Shown here piece by piece: positions 25,782 to 34,839 of a stretch of 64,000 bases of DNA (position 1 is the stretch's first letter; every line of letters starts with the position of its first letter). Source of the DNA: Nocardioides allogilvus (GTDB taxonomy: Bacteria; Actinomycetota; Actinomycetes; Propionibacteriales; Nocardioidaceae). Below the pieces are notes generated by a model. It ran no database searches. It saw nothing but the letters and a program-made list of their open reading frames with translations, and was not told where the DNA came from. The stretch spans positions 62,001 through 126,000 of the forward strand of contig NZ_PZYX01000007.1 of NCBI RefSeq assembly GCF_003047285.1. The letters are read 5' to 3'. The position numbers were made by a program, and so were the translations under genes.

Positions 25782-27942
25782 GAAGTCGCGCCAGCAGGTC
25801 GAGCGCCGAGTCGGCGATCACCGTGCCCGGCAGGAACACCGCAGCGGCACCCATGTCCTTCAGCGTCTGCACGTCGTCCGGCGGGATGACGCCGCCGATG
25901 ACCACCATGATGTCCTCGCGGCCCTGGTCGGCCAGTGCCTGCTTGAGGGCAGGCAGCAGCGTGAGGTGGCCGGCCGCCAGCGAGGAGACCCCGACGATGT
26001 GCACGTCGGCGTCGATCGCCTGCTGGGCGACCTCCTCGGGCGTGGAGAACAGCGGGCCCACGTCGACGTCGAAGCCGAGGTCGGCGAAGGCGGTGACGAC
26101 GACCTTCTGACCGCGGTCGTGGCCGTCCTGGCCCATCTTGGCAACGAGGATGCGTGGGCGGCGCCCCTCCTCGGCCTCGAACTCGTCGGTGGCAGCCAGC
26201 ACCTGGGCGACCTTGCCGCCGGCGGCGCCGTCGGTCGACAGGTTGGCTTCGTCGCGGTACACGCCGCTGATCGTACGGATCACGGCCTGGTGGCGGCCGT
26301 AGACCTTCTCGAGCGCGTCGGAGATCTCACCGACGGTCGCCTTCGCGCGGGCCGCGTCGACCGCGAGCGCGAGCAGGTTGCCCTCGAGCGAGCCGCCTCC
26401 GACCGCGCCGGCCTCGGCCGACCTGGTGAGGGCGTCCAGCGTGCGGCGTACGTCGTCGTCGTTGCGCTCGGCGCGCAGCCGCTCCAGCTTCGCGATCTGC
26501 TGGCGGTAGACGTCGTCGTTGTCGACGCGCAGCACGTCGAGCTTGTCCTCGACGGGCAGGCGGTAGGTGTTGACGCCGATGACCTTCTGCGAGCCGGCGT
26601 CGATGCGGGCCTGGGTGCGGGCCGCCGCCTCCTCGATGCGCATCTTGGGGATGCCCTGCTCGATGGCCTTGGCCATGCCGCCGGCGCGCTCGGCCTCGAG
26701 GATGTGCGCCCACGCACGCTCGGCGAGGTCGTGGGTGAGCCGCTCGACGTAGTAGGAGCCGGCCCACGGGTCGATGATCTCCGTGGTCCGCGACTCCTGC
26801 TGCAGAAGCAGCTGGGTGTTGCGCGCGATCCGGGCCGAGAAGTCGGTCGGCAGCGCGATCGCCTCGTCGAGGGCGTTGGTGTGCAGCGACTGGGTGTGGC
26901 CCTGGGTCGCGGCCATCGCCTCGATGCAGGTGCGCCCGACGTTGTTGAAGACGTCCTGCGCGGTCAGCGACCAGCCGGAGGTCTGCGAGTGGGTGCGCAG
27001 CGACAGCGACTTGGGGTTCTTCGGGTCGAAGTCGCTGACCAGTCGCGCCCACAGCGCGCGAGCCGCACGCATCTTCGCGATCTCCATGTAGAAGTTCATG
27101 CCGATCGCCCAGAAGAAGCTCAGGCGCGGCGCGAACTGGTCGATCGTCATGCCGGTGCCCAGGCCGGCGCGGATGTACTCCACACCGTCGGCCAGCGTGT
27201 AGGCGAGCTCCAGGTCGGCCGTGGCTCCGGCCTCCTGGATGTGGTAGCCGGAGATCGAGATCGAGTTGAAGCGCGGCATCTTCTGCGAGGTGAAGGCGAA
27301 GATGTCGCTGATGATCCGCATGCTCGGCGCGGGCGGGTAGATGTAGGTGTTGCGGACCATGAACTCCTTGAGGATGTCGTTCTGGATCGTCCCCGCGAGC
27401 TGCTCCGGCTTCACCCCCTGCTCCTCGGCGGCCGCGATGTAGAGCGCGAGCACCGGCAGCACGGCGCCGTTCATGGTCATCGACACCGACATCTCGTCGA
27501 GCGGGATGCCGTCGAAGAGGGTGCGGGTGTCGTAGATCGAGTCGATCGCGACACCGGCCATGCCGACGTCGCCACGCACCCGCGGGTGGTCGGAGTCGTA
27601 GCCGCGGTGGGTCGCGAGGTCGAAGGCGACGCTCAGGCCCTTCTGGCCGGCCGCGAGGTTGCGCCGGTAGAACGCGTTGGACTCCTCGGCGGTCGAGAAC
27701 CCGGCGTACTGCCGGATCGTCCACGGCTGCGTGGTGTACATCGTCGGGTAGGGCCCGCGCAGGAACGGCGCGAGACCGGGCCACGTGTCGAGGGCGTCGA
27801 GGCCCTCGAGGTGCTCGGGGCCGTAGGTCGGGAGGATGTCGATGCCCTCGGGCGATGCCCACGGCTCGCCCCCGGAGGCGGCCGCCGCTGTCGTGGATCC
27901 GCCCGCCAGTGGCAGGTCGGCGAAGTTATTCGGAATGCTCAT
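25771..27942 (-). CDS. mutB: Methylmalonyl-CoA mutase large (catalytic) subunit
   Basis: A 723-residue adenosylcobalamin enzyme that interconverts (R)-methylmalonyl-CoA and succinyl-CoA. The TIM barrel begins with the arm [15 protein letters not shown] and contains [20 protein letters not shown], the substrate-binding region with the catalytic Tyr; [18 protein letters not shown] and GGSLEGN follow. The C-terminal cobalamin domain carries the lower-ligand motif in [10 protein letters not shown] (about residues 600-609, His ligand) and the [19 protein letters not shown] and GGVIPP loops. ATG 27942 overlaps the mutA stop by four bases (ATGA). With sucCD and the SDH genes in the window it channels propionate carbon into the TCA cycle. 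Confidence 0.96.
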   Translation of the reverse strand: MSIPNNFADLPLAGGSTTAAAASGGEPWASPEGIDILPTYGPEHLEGLDALDTWPGLAPFLRGPYPTMYTTQPWTIRQYAGFSTAEESNAFYRRNLAAGQKGLSVAFDLATHRGYDSDHPRVRGDVGMAGVAIDSIYDTRTLFDGIPLDEMSVSMTMNGAVLPVLALYIAAAEEQGVKPEQLAGTIQNDILKEFMVRNTYIYPPAPSMRIISDIFAFTSQKMPRFNSISISGYHIQEAGATADLELAYTLADGVEYIRAGLGTGMTIDQFAPRLSFFWAIGMNFYMEIAKMRAARALWARLVSDFDPKNPKSLSLRTHSQTSGWSLTAQDVFNNVGRTCIEAMAATQGHTQSLHTNALDEAIALPTDFSARIARNTQLLLQQESRTTEIIDPWAGSYYVERLTHDLAERAWAHILEAERAGGMAKAIEQGIPKMRIEEAAARTQARIDAGSQKVIGVNTYRLPVEDKLDVLRVDNDDVYRQQIAKLERLRAERNDDDVRRTLDALTRSAEAGAVGGGSLEGNLLALAVDAARAKATVGEISDALEKVYGRHQAVIRTISGVYRDEANLSTDGAAGGKVAQVLAATDEFEAEEGRRPRILVAKMGQDGHDRGQKVVVTAFADLGFDVDVGPLFSTPEEVAQQAIDADVHIVGVSSLAAGHLTLLPALKQALADQGREDIMVVIGGVIPPDDVQTLKDMGAAAVFLPGTVIADSALDLLARLRDA

Positions 27943-29708
27943 GCCAGCGCCTCTCGCGTCCGAGCGAGGAACGCCAACGCGTCCACGCCCATCGCACAAC
28001 TGTCGTCCACACCATCGATCTGCTTGCCCGCGATGATCACGTGCTGGGCGCCCGCGTCGCGCAGCGCCGTGACGAGGGCGGTGCCCCAGTCGGCGTACGC
28101 CGCATCCGGACCGGCCAGACAGACAACACCGGAGGCGACGCCGCTCGACTTGTACGCCGCCAGCGCCGACTCGACCCCGTCGGTCGGCCCGGCCGCCTCG
28201 ACGGCGACCCCACCGGCGGCGAACAGGTTGGTGGCGAACGTCGCGCGAGCGGTGTGCGCGGCGACGGTGCCCATGGTCGCGAGGAACACCGGCGCGGCGG
28301 CGGGCTCGTCGCGCAGCGCCTCGAAGGCGTGGCCGTAGCGGCGCACGCCCTCCCCGACGGGGGATGCCGGGCGTTCCGGCAGCGTCTCGCCGAGGTTGGG
28401 GAACTCGCTCACGCCGGTCAGCGGACGCTTGCGCTGTGCGACCTGCTCGTCGCGCACGGCAGCCACCTCGGCGATGCGGGCGACGAGCCCGTCGTCGGCG
28501 GCCAGTCCCCCGGCGGCCTCGATCTTCTGGAGCTCGGCCCAGCCGGCGGCGGCCAGGTCGTCGGTCAACTTCTCGACGGCGTAGGAGCCACCGGCGGGGT
28601 CGGCGACCCGGGCGACGTGCGACTCGGAGATCAGCAGCGAGGAGGTGTTGCGGGCGATCCGGCGACCGAGCGCGTCGGGGAGGCCGAGCGGCTCGTCGAA
28701 GGGGATCACCGTGACGGCCTCGGCGCCACCGGCTCCGGCGGCGAACGCAGCGACCGTGCCGCGGAGCATGTTGACCCAGGGGTCGTACTTGCTCATCTGC
28801 GGGCGGGAGGTGACGGCGTGCTGGCGCATCGTGGGATCGGCGACGTCGCTGAGCTCGAGGACCCGCGCCCAGAGCCGGCGCGCGGCGCGCAGCTTGGCGA
28901 TCGAGGGGAACTGCTCGTCGGTGACGGCGAGGCGGAACTCGATGACGGCCGCGGCCTCGTCGGCGCTGAAGCCGGCATCGGTCAGGGCACGCAGCGCGGT
29001 GACGGCGGCCGCGATGGCGACGCCGAGCTCCTGGGCGTCACTGGCGCCCTGCTCGTGCACGGCCAGGCCGGAGGCGACGACGCCGAGCACGCCGTGCTCG
29101 CGAGCGAGGGTCGCGATCTCGACCAGGTCGTCAGCGAGCGGGTCGGCGCCGAGGTTGGTGCCGGGGTGCAGGTCGACACCGGTGTCGTCGGCGAGCGCGA
29201 CCAGCGCCTGCGCGGCGGCGAGCGAGGAGCCGGACAGGATCACCGGGGCGAGGTCGAGCAGCACCCCCTGCAGGGCGCGGGGCAGGTCGTCGACGCCGAG
29301 ACCGGCACCGAGCTCGACCCACAGCGACGTGGCGCCGTTGTCGAGGTCGACCAGCATGGCCTCGTTGGCCAGCGCCGCGTCGGGGCCGCTGATGTGGGCT
29401 CGGATGTCCCAGTCGCTCGCGCGGGTGGGGCGACCGGAGGTCGTGAGGCCCTCGAGATCGGCAGCCGAGCCGATGGGCGCGACCTCGATGCCGTCGAGCG
29501 TGGTCCGCGTGAGCTTCGCCCACACCGCCGAGTCCGGGTCGTCGTCGGACAGCTTGCGACTCTTGCGCAGGACGGCGGCCGTGGCCGCCTCCCAGGCTGC
29601 CGCGTCGTGGTCGTCGGCGGGCGTGGCCAGTCGGAGCGAACCCTGAGCGGGCTCCAGCTCCTCGGGCTCGTTGAGGCCACCCTCGGCATTGGCGGGGACG
29701 TCGGTCAT
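27939..29708 (-). CDS. mutA: Methylmalonyl-CoA mutase small subunit
   Basis: A 589-residue, non-catalytic homologue of MutB that forms the heterodimer. The barrel is partly eroded: the Tyr-containing [12 protein letters not shown] block is absent or replaced ([20 protein letters not shown]), but [20 protein letters not shown] and [18 protein letters not shown] are recognisable. The C-terminal domain keeps the cobalamin fold but has [17 protein letters not shown] where MutB has DGHDRG, so it cannot coordinate cobalt. This is the normal state for MutA. Length is a little below the 620-640 residues of P. shermanii. ATG 29708 lies 7 bases after TATCCT on the minus strand, a leaderless promoter that probably serves the whole mutA-mutB-meaB-M20 operon. 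Confidence 0.94.
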   Translation of the reverse strand: MTDVPANAEGGLNEPEELEPAQGSLRLATPADDHDAAAWEAATAAVLRKSRKLSDDDPDSAVWAKLTRTTLDGIEVAPIGSAADLEGLTTSGRPTRASDWDIRAHISGPDAALANEAMLVDLDNGATSLWVELGAGLGVDDLPRALQGVLLDLAPVILSGSSLAAAQALVALADDTGVDLHPGTNLGADPLADDLVEIATLAREHGVLGVVASGLAVHEQGASDAQELGVAIAAAVTALRALTDAGFSADEAAAVIEFRLAVTDEQFPSIAKLRAARRLWARVLELSDVADPTMRQHAVTSRPQMSKYDPWVNMLRGTVAAFAAGAGGAEAVTVIPFDEPLGLPDALGRRIARNTSSLLISESHVARVADPAGGSYAVEKLTDDLAAAGWAELQKIEAAGGLAADDGLVARIAEVAAVRDEQVAQRKRPLTGVSEFPNLGETLPERPASPVGEGVRRYGHAFEALRDEPAAAPVFLATMGTVAAHTARATFATNLFAAGGVAVEAAGPTDGVESALAAYKSSGVASGVVCLAGPDAAYADWGTALVTALRDAGAQHVIIAGKQIDGVDDSCAMGVDALAFLARTREALA

Positions 29709-29715
29709 GGTGGGC

Positions 29716-29721
29716 AGGATA
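29716..29721 (-). promoter_or_regulatory. Leaderless -10 box of the mutA operon
   Basis: TATCCT on the minus strand ends 7 bases before ATG 29708; no Shine-Dalgarno sequence. Confidence 0.5.
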
Positions 29722-29779
29722 GGCCCGACGCACCCGACCGCGCTGCGGGTGGACCTATGGCATACCTCTCACAGGGAGC

Positions 29780-30064
29780 TCAGCAGGGGCGGACCGCGGT
29801 GATGTCCGTCCGGTTGTGGTCGTGGTCCATCGCGAACGTGCCGGGTTTCCCGACGTGCACGTTGGCGTGGAACTGGTTGAACGCGTGCTGCAGCGACGGC
29901 CTGTCGCAGACGTTCGGCCCCACCTCCACGAGCGTGCCGCCGACGTTGACGTAGTGGTGGTGCGCGGGGACGTTGCCGGCGGGCTGGGCGGCGGACAGGG
30001 CTGCGACTCCCACGAGGGAGGCTGCGGCGAGCCCCGCGAAGGCGAGGCGGATCAGGTTGCGCAT
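29780..30064 (-). CDS. Small secreted hypothetical protein, histidine-rich
   Basis: A 94-residue protein with a signal peptide (MRNLIRLAFAGLAAASLVGV, cleavage probably after ALSAAQPA). The mature part of about 65 residues contains PAHHHYVNVGG, a Cys in PNVCDRPSL, QHAFNQFHANVH, MDHDHNRTD and a C-terminal Cys (VRPC), so one disulfide and up to nine or ten histidines are possible. I do not recognise a family. ATG 30064 has GGAGGA upstream with good spacing, which argues for this start over an upstream ATG at 30142. It is divergent from the glycosyltransferase gene. A metal-binding secreted protein is possible but unproven. Confidence 0.7.
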   Translation of the reverse strand: MRNLIRLAFAGLAAASLVGVAALSAAQPAGNVPAHHHYVNVGGTLVEVGPNVCDRPSLQHAFNQFHANVHVGKPGTFAMDHDHNRTDITAVRPC

Positions 30065-30228
30065 GGGGGTTCCTCCGTCAGGGCGGGTTGAGACCCGAGA
30101 ACCACCACTCAGCATCCCCGCCGCGATCACTCGCGTCATCACCCAGACTGGCGATCACGGGCGCGATGTTCATCCAGTCTCCACCCGGTTGGTGCGGCGG
30201 GTTCGCCTGACGGCGGGACCCTGCCGCC

Positions 30229-31287
30229 ATGGAGACGCGCCGGATCGCCCTGGTCACCGAGAAGTTCTATCCCGCCGTCGACGGCACGACGACCACGCTC
30301 AAGCAGGTCGCCGACCACCTCATCGACGCGGGACACGAGGTGCTGATCGTCGCGCCCGGGCCGGGCCTGGGCACCTACCGTCGCAGCCAGGTCGCCCGGA
30401 TCCGGCCGCTCGACAAGCCGGGTCGCCAGGTGCGCGAGGCGCTCGAGCGGTTCCAGCCCGACCTGGTGCACGTCACCTCGCCGGCCACGATCGGCCGCAA
30501 GGCCCTGAAGCACGCGCGTCGCCTCGCCGTACCCACCCTCGTCGTGCAGCACTCGGTGCCGTTGCTGGCTCCCCGGGCGGACCGCGTCGTCGCGACCTCC
30601 GCGTTCCTCGCCGATCGGCTGCGCGAGCTCGACGTGGACGCCCCGGTCTGGGAGCCGGGCGTCGACACCCGCGCCTTCAACCCCGACCTGCGCGACCAGT
30701 GGCTGCACGACAAGTGGTCGCGTGCCCGCTCCCGCGAGGGCCGCCAGGTCGTGGTCGGCTACGCAGGCAGTCTCCACAAGCGTCACGGCGTACGCCGCCT
30801 CGCGGAGCTCGCAGGTCTCGCGGGCGTCCGCCTCGTCGTGATCGGCGACGGCCCGCAACGGGTCTGGCTCGAGCGCCACCTGCCCCACGCGAAGTTCACC
30901 GGTGCGCTGACGACCGGCGACCTCGCCGCGGCCCTCGCCTCGCTCGACCTGCTCGTCCACACCGGTGAGGAGGAGTCGTGCTGCCACGCCCTGCGCGAGG
31001 CCGCCGCGACCGGGCTCCCCGTCGTCGCCCCGCGGGCGGGCGGAGCACCGGGCGTCGTGCGCACGCTGGAGACGGGCCTGCTCTACGACCCGGCCTCCCC
31101 GACGGGGCTGCGTCGCGCCGTCGAGGCCGTGGCGGGTGATCGGCACCGCGCGCTCATGGGGGCGCGCGGTCGCGAGCTGAGCACGCGGTCGTGGGCCGAC
31201 GCCTGCGCCGAGCTCGTCGCCGAGCACCACGCGCCGCTGCTCGGCACGCGCGAGCTCGTCGCTCAGGCGTCGGTGCGCCCCTCGTAG
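30229..31287 (+). CDS. Glycosyltransferase family 4 protein
   Basis: A 352-residue GT-B fold glycosyltransferase. The N-terminal domain starts RIALVTEKFYPAVDGTTTTL, the typical acceptor-side opening of GT4 enzymes, and has FQPDLVHVTSPATIG. The C-terminal nucleotide-sugar domain begins VVGYAGSLHKRHGVRRLAEL; LVVIGDGPQRVWLE, VHTGEEESCCHALREAAATG and PVVAPRAGGAPGVVR form the donor site with the E-x7-E-like motif (EEESCCHALRE). The N-terminal domain is shorter than in most members. It resembles mannosyltransferases such as MgtA/PimB-type enzymes, but donor and acceptor cannot be read. Its last 25 bases overlap the end of the Sdh1 iron-sulfur gene on the other strand. Confidence 0.87.
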   Translation: METRRIALVTEKFYPAVDGTTTTLKQVADHLIDAGHEVLIVAPGPGLGTYRRSQVARIRPLDKPGRQVREALERFQPDLVHVTSPATIGRKALKHARRLAVPTLVVQHSVPLLAPRADRVVATSAFLADRLRELDVDAPVWEPGVDTRAFNPDLRDQWLHDKWSRARSREGRQVVVGYAGSLHKRHGVRRLAELAGLAGVRLVVIGDGPQRVWLERHLPHAKFTGALTTGDLAAALASLDLLVHTGEEESCCHALREAAATGLPVVAPRAGGAPGVVRTLETGLLYDPASPTGLRRAVEAVAGDRHRALMGARGRELSTRSWADACAELVAEHHAPLLGTRELVAQASVRPS

Positions 31288-32042
31288 TCCTTGCTCCGCA
31301 GCCCGATCTTGTTGCCGAGCCACACGAGCGGGTCGTACTTGCGGTCGGCGACGCGCTCCTTCATGGGGATGATCGCGTTGTCGGTGATCTTGATGCCCTC
31401 CGGGCAGACCTCGGTGCAGCACTTGGTGATGTTGCACATCGACAACCCCGCGGCGCCCTGGGCGAGCTCACGCCGGTCGTGGGTGTCGAGCGGGTGCATG
31501 TCGAGCTCGGCATAGCGCAGGAAGAACCGCGGCCCGGCGAAGGCCGGCTTGTTGTCCTCGTGGTCGCGCACGACGTGGCAGGTGTTCTGGCACAGGAAGC
31601 ACTCGATGCACTTGCGGAACTCCTGCCCGCGCTCGACGTCGATCTGCGCCATCCGGCGCTTGCCGTCGGCGTCGCGCGGCGGCGGTGCGAACGCCGGCAG
31701 CTCCTTGGCCTTCTCGTAGTTGTAGGACACGTCGGTGACCAGGTCGCGAATCACCGGGAAGCTGCGCATCGGGGTGACCGTGATGACCTCGTCCTCCTCG
31801 AAGTCCGAGAGCCGGCACATGCACATCAGCCGCGGCTTGCCGTTGACCTCCGCGCTGCAGGAGCCGCACTTCCCGGCCTTGCAGTTCCAGCGCACCGCGA
31901 GGTCGCCGGCCTGCGTGCCCTGGACGCGGTGGATCGCGTCGAGCACGACCTCGCCCTCGGAGACCTCGACGGGATAGTCCTTGATCTCGCCGCCGTCCTT
32001 GTCCCCACGCCAGATCCGCAGCTTGAGCAGGTAGTTGGTCAT
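31263..32042 (-). CDS. sdhB: Succinate dehydrogenase iron-sulfur subunit (Sdh1-like)
   Basis: A 259-residue protein carrying electrons from the flavoprotein to the membrane anchor. Motifs in order: [2Fe-2S] ligands in CKAGKCGSCSAEVNGKPRLM with the last Cys just after, then CIECFLCQNTCHVV for [4Fe-4S] and CNITKCCTEVCPEGI for [3Fe-4S]. The start is MTNYLLKLRIWRGDKDGGE. The order anchor-flavoprotein-FeS and the sequence character match the mycobacterial Rv0249c-Rv0248c-Rv0247c (Sdh1) operon. ATG 32042 overlaps the flavoprotein stop by four bases. Confidence 0.94.
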   Translation of the reverse strand: MTNYLLKLRIWRGDKDGGEIKDYPVEVSEGEVVLDAIHRVQGTQAGDLAVRWNCKAGKCGSCSAEVNGKPRLMCMCRLSDFEEDEVITVTPMRSFPVIRDLVTDVSYNYEKAKELPAFAPPPRDADGKRRMAQIDVERGQEFRKCIECFLCQNTCHVVRDHEDNKPAFAGPRFFLRYAELDMHPLDTHDRRELAQGAAGLSMCNITKCCTEVCPEGIKITDNAIIPMKERVADRKYDPLVWLGNKIGLRSKDYEGRTDA

Positions 32043-33889
32043 GCGAAGTACCCCTTCAGCTCGTCGGGCATCTCGGGCAACGGCTTCTCGTGCAGGTCGA
32101 CCCCGTCGCCGGTGCTGTTGAGGTTGACCACGAGGTTCTTGGTCCCCCACTCGGGATTCGGGCCGGGGAAGTCGTCGCGGGTGTGACCGCCGCGGGACTC
32201 CTCGCGCGCGAGCGCCGCCTTCGCGATGCACTCGCTGACGATCAGCATGTTGCGCAGGTCGAGCGCGAGGTGCCAGCCCGGGTTGTACTGCCGGTGCCCC
32301 TCGACGACCATCGTCCGCGCCCGCTCCTTGAAGGCCTCGATCTCGCTCAGCGACTCCTCGAGCTCGGTGGCGGTGCGGATGATGCCGACCAGGTCGTTCA
32401 TCGACTGCTGCAGGTCCGACTGGATCGTGTACGGGTTCTCCCCGCCCTCGACCTCGAACGGCGCCAGCGCGCTGGCCTGCGCCGCCTTGACGTCTGCCTC
32501 GTCGACCCGGGGCCGCTGCTCGCCCAGCGAGTCGGCGTAGGCCGTCGCGGCCTCGCCCGCCCGCTTGCCGAAGACCAGCAGGTCGCCGAGCGAGTTGCCG
32601 CCGAGCCGGTTGGAGCCGTGCATGCCGCCCGAGCACTCGCCCACGGCGTACAGGCCCGTCACCGCGCTCTCCTGGGTGTCGGCGTCGACCTCGACGCCGC
32701 CCATGACGTAGTGGCAGGTGGGCCCGATCTCCATCGGCTCCGCGGTGATGTCGACGTCGGCCAGCTCCTTGAACTGGTGGTACATCGACGGCAGCCGCTT
32801 GCGGATGAACTCGGGTGTACGGCGCGAGGCGATGTCGAGGTAGATGCCGCCGTGGGGCGTGCCGCGCCCGGCCTTGATCTCGGAGTTGATGGCCCGCGCC
32901 ACCTCGTCGCGCGGCAGCAGCTCAGGGGGCCGGCGGTTGTTCTTCTTGTCGTCGTACCAGCGGTCGGCCTCCTCGACCGTGTCGGCCGTCTCCGCTTTGA
33001 AGAACTCCGGGATGTAGTCGAACATGAAGCGCTCGCCCTCGGAGTTCTTCAGGATGCCGCCGTCGCCGCGCACCGACTCCGTGACCAGCAGCCCCTTCAC
33101 CGAGGGCGGCCAGACCATGCCCGTCGGGTGGAACTGGACGAACTCCATGTTGATCAGGCTCGCGCCGGCCCGCATCGCCAGCGCGTGGCCGTCGCCGGTG
33201 TACTCCCAGGAGTTGGAGGTGACCTTGAACGACTTGCCGATCCCGCCGGTGGCGAGGATGACGCTGGGGGCGTCGAAGACGATGAAGCGGCCGGACTCGC
33301 GCCAGTAGGCGAAGGCGCCTGCGACCTTGTCGCCGTCCTTGAACAGGTCGGTGACCGTGCACTCCATGAACACGTCGATGCCGAGCGCCACCGCCCGCTG
33401 CTGCAGCGTGCGGATCATCTCCAGGCCGGTCCGGTCGCCGACGTGGGCGAGACGGGCGTACTTGTGCCCGCCGAAGTCGCGCTGGGAGATCAGCCCGTCG
33501 TCGGTGCGGTCGAACAGCGCGCCCCAGTCCTCGAGCTCCTGGACCCGCTCGGGCGCCTCCTGGGCGTGCAACTGCGCCATCCGCCAGTTGTTGAGCATCT
33601 TCCCGCCGCGCATGGTGTCGCGGAAGTGGACCTCCCAGTTGTCCTCCGGCCAGCGGTTGCCCATCGCCGCGGCGATGCCGCCCTCGGCCATCACCGTGTG
33701 GGCCTTGCCGAGGAGCGACTTGCACACGATCGCGGTGCGCGCGCCCGAGTCGTGGGCGGCGATGGCCGCACGCAGCCCCGCCCCGCCGGCTCCGATCACG
33801 ACGACGTCGTAGGTGTGCCGCTCCATGCCGCCCTCGGCGGACCCGGACATCTCGTTGCCGGTCATGGGGTGTCGGGTCGTCTCAGCCAT
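32039..33889 (-). CDS. sdhA: Succinate dehydrogenase flavoprotein subunit (Sdh1-like)
   Basis: A 616-residue FAD subunit that oxidises succinate to fumarate. The FAD-binding loop is VVVIGAGGAGLRAAIAA (about residues 29-45). The covalent FAD histidine lies in LLGKAHTVMAEGGIAAA; MEFVQFHPTGM is the substrate block, and HGSNRLGGNSLGDLLVFG the late FAD motif. THRGEG-like RESRGGHTRDDFP near the C-terminus carries active-site residues. The first 22 residues precede conserved sequence and contain other in-frame Met codons (MTGNEMSGSAEGGM), so the start is not certain. Followed by sdhB with an ATGA overlap; one base separates its start from the anchor gene. Confidence 0.95.
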   Translation of the reverse strand: MAETTRHPMTGNEMSGSAEGGMERHTYDVVVIGAGGAGLRAAIAAHDSGARTAIVCKSLLGKAHTVMAEGGIAAAMGNRWPEDNWEVHFRDTMRGGKMLNNWRMAQLHAQEAPERVQELEDWGALFDRTDDGLISQRDFGGHKYARLAHVGDRTGLEMIRTLQQRAVALGIDVFMECTVTDLFKDGDKVAGAFAYWRESGRFIVFDAPSVILATGGIGKSFKVTSNSWEYTGDGHALAMRAGASLINMEFVQFHPTGMVWPPSVKGLLVTESVRGDGGILKNSEGERFMFDYIPEFFKAETADTVEEADRWYDDKKNNRRPPELLPRDEVARAINSEIKAGRGTPHGGIYLDIASRRTPEFIRKRLPSMYHQFKELADVDITAEPMEIGPTCHYVMGGVEVDADTQESAVTGLYAVGECSGGMHGSNRLGGNSLGDLLVFGKRAGEAATAYADSLGEQRPRVDEADVKAAQASALAPFEVEGGENPYTIQSDLQQSMNDLVGIIRTATELEESLSEIEAFKERARTMVVEGHRQYNPGWHLALDLRNMLIVSECIAKAALAREESRGGHTRDDFPGPNPEWGTKNLVVNLNSTGDGVDLHEKPLPEMPDELKGYFA

Positions 33890-33890
33890 G

Positions 33891-34685
33891 TCAGAAGAAC
33901 CTCGGGTCGTCGAAGGTGCCCATCGCCAGCAACCAGATGTAGAGGTCGACCAGGGCGACGGAGAACAGGGAGTACCACGCGTACTTCGCGTGGTGGACGT
34001 TCAGCTTCGAGACCCAGGTCCACAGCTTGTAGCGCACCGGGTGCTTGGAGAAGTGCCGGAGCCGTCCACCCACGGTGTGCCGGCACGAGTGGCACGAGAG
34101 CGTGTAGAGCCAGATGAGGACGACGTTGATCAACATCAGGAGCGTGCCCAGCCCCATGTGGCCCCACTCGTGCTCGGCATTGCGGAACGCCAGCACGACG
34201 TCGAAGCTCAAGATCAGGGCGACCAGCACAGCGGCGTACCAGAACCAGCGGTGCAGGTTCTGCAGGATCAGCGGGAAGCGCGACTCACCGGAGTAGGCCT
34301 GGTGCGGCTCCGCGACGGCGCACGCGGGCGGCGAGAGCCAGAAGGCGCGGTAGTAGGCCTTGCGGTAGTAGTAGCAGGTCATCCGGAAGCCCAGCGGGAA
34401 GATCAAGATGATCAGCGCCGCGGAGAACGGGAAGCCCTTGAACGGCTGCCCGAAGTCCGAGGCGCCCTCGACGCAGTCGCCCAGGCAGGGCGAGTAGAAC
34501 GGCGAGAGGTAGGGCGAGGAGTAGTAGTCGCGACCCATGAAGGCGCGGATCGTCGCGTAGACGACGAAGGCCGAGAACACCACGAACGTCAGCAGCGGCG
34601 CGACCCACCACCGATCCGTTCGCAGGGTGCGCGCCTCGATGCTGGCCCGCGTGGGTCCTGTCACTCCGGTATCGGTGGATGCCAC
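33891..34685 (-). CDS. sdhC: Succinate dehydrogenase membrane anchor (Sdh1-like, single polypeptide)
   Basis: A 264-residue integral membrane protein with about five helices (VAPLLTFVVFSAFVVYATI, SAALIILIFPLGFRMTCYYY, WYAAVLVALILSFDVVLAF, GTLLMLINVVLIWLYTL, YSLFSVALVDLYIWLLAM). It matches the single anchor of mycobacterial Sdh1 (Rv0249c type) in size and position. Cysteines sit in SPCLGDC (67, 71), CYYYRKAYY (104), PPACAV (122) and SCHSCRH (198, 201) with His 203 and 211 nearby. The mycobacterial Sdh1 anchor is reported to carry a membrane-embedded Rieske-type cluster instead of heme, and these residues are candidate ligands. GTG 34685 has GGAGGAG eight bases upstream. Confidence 0.85.
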   Translation of the reverse strand: MASTDTGVTGPTRASIEARTLRTDRWWVAPLLTFVVFSAFVVYATIRAFMGRDYYSSPYLSPFYSPCLGDCVEGASDFGQPFKGFPFSAALIILIFPLGFRMTCYYYRKAYYRAFWLSPPACAVAEPHQAYSGESRFPLILQNLHRWFWYAAVLVALILSFDVVLAFRNAEHEWGHMGLGTLLMLINVVLIWLYTLSCHSCRHTVGGRLRHFSKHPVRYKLWTWVSKLNVHHAKYAWYSLFSVALVDLYIWLLAMGTFDDPRFF

Positions 34686-34839
34686 AGCTGCTACTCCTCC
34701 GTGGTGGACAACGGCTCCGACTATGACGGCTGTCACACGTCAGGGGAAGGGGGCGCGCCACACGGACCGGCCGGTAACCGGACATATGTCACACGGCCCG
34801 CGCCTTTTGCACGGTCCCGAGCGCGGTACGGTGCTGCTC
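34686..34839. promoter_or_regulatory. Divergent control region between two SDH operons
   Basis: The 154-base gap holds two direct copies of TGTCACACG (34731-34739 and 34787-34795), the second overlapping the palindrome GACATATGTC (34781-34790). CATAGT on the minus strand (34720-34725) and TACGGT on the plus strand (34827-34832, seven bases before GTG 34840) are candidate -10 boxes. Confidence 0.5.

Noticed and set aside
25384..28338. Very long plus-strand open frame (over 980 codons) opposite mutB/mutA
   Set aside because: It mirrors mutB and mutA; its product is Arg/Val/Gly/Asp-rich without domains. High-GC codon bias on the real strand keeps antisense frames open. The same holds for long antisense frames over sdhA (32090-34117), sdhA2 (35548-37527), icd (44574-46580) and sucC.
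27939..29708. mutA as a decayed mutase because DxHxxG is missing
   Set aside because: Loss of the cobalt-binding motif is the normal state of the small subunit, and the gene is coupled to mutB.
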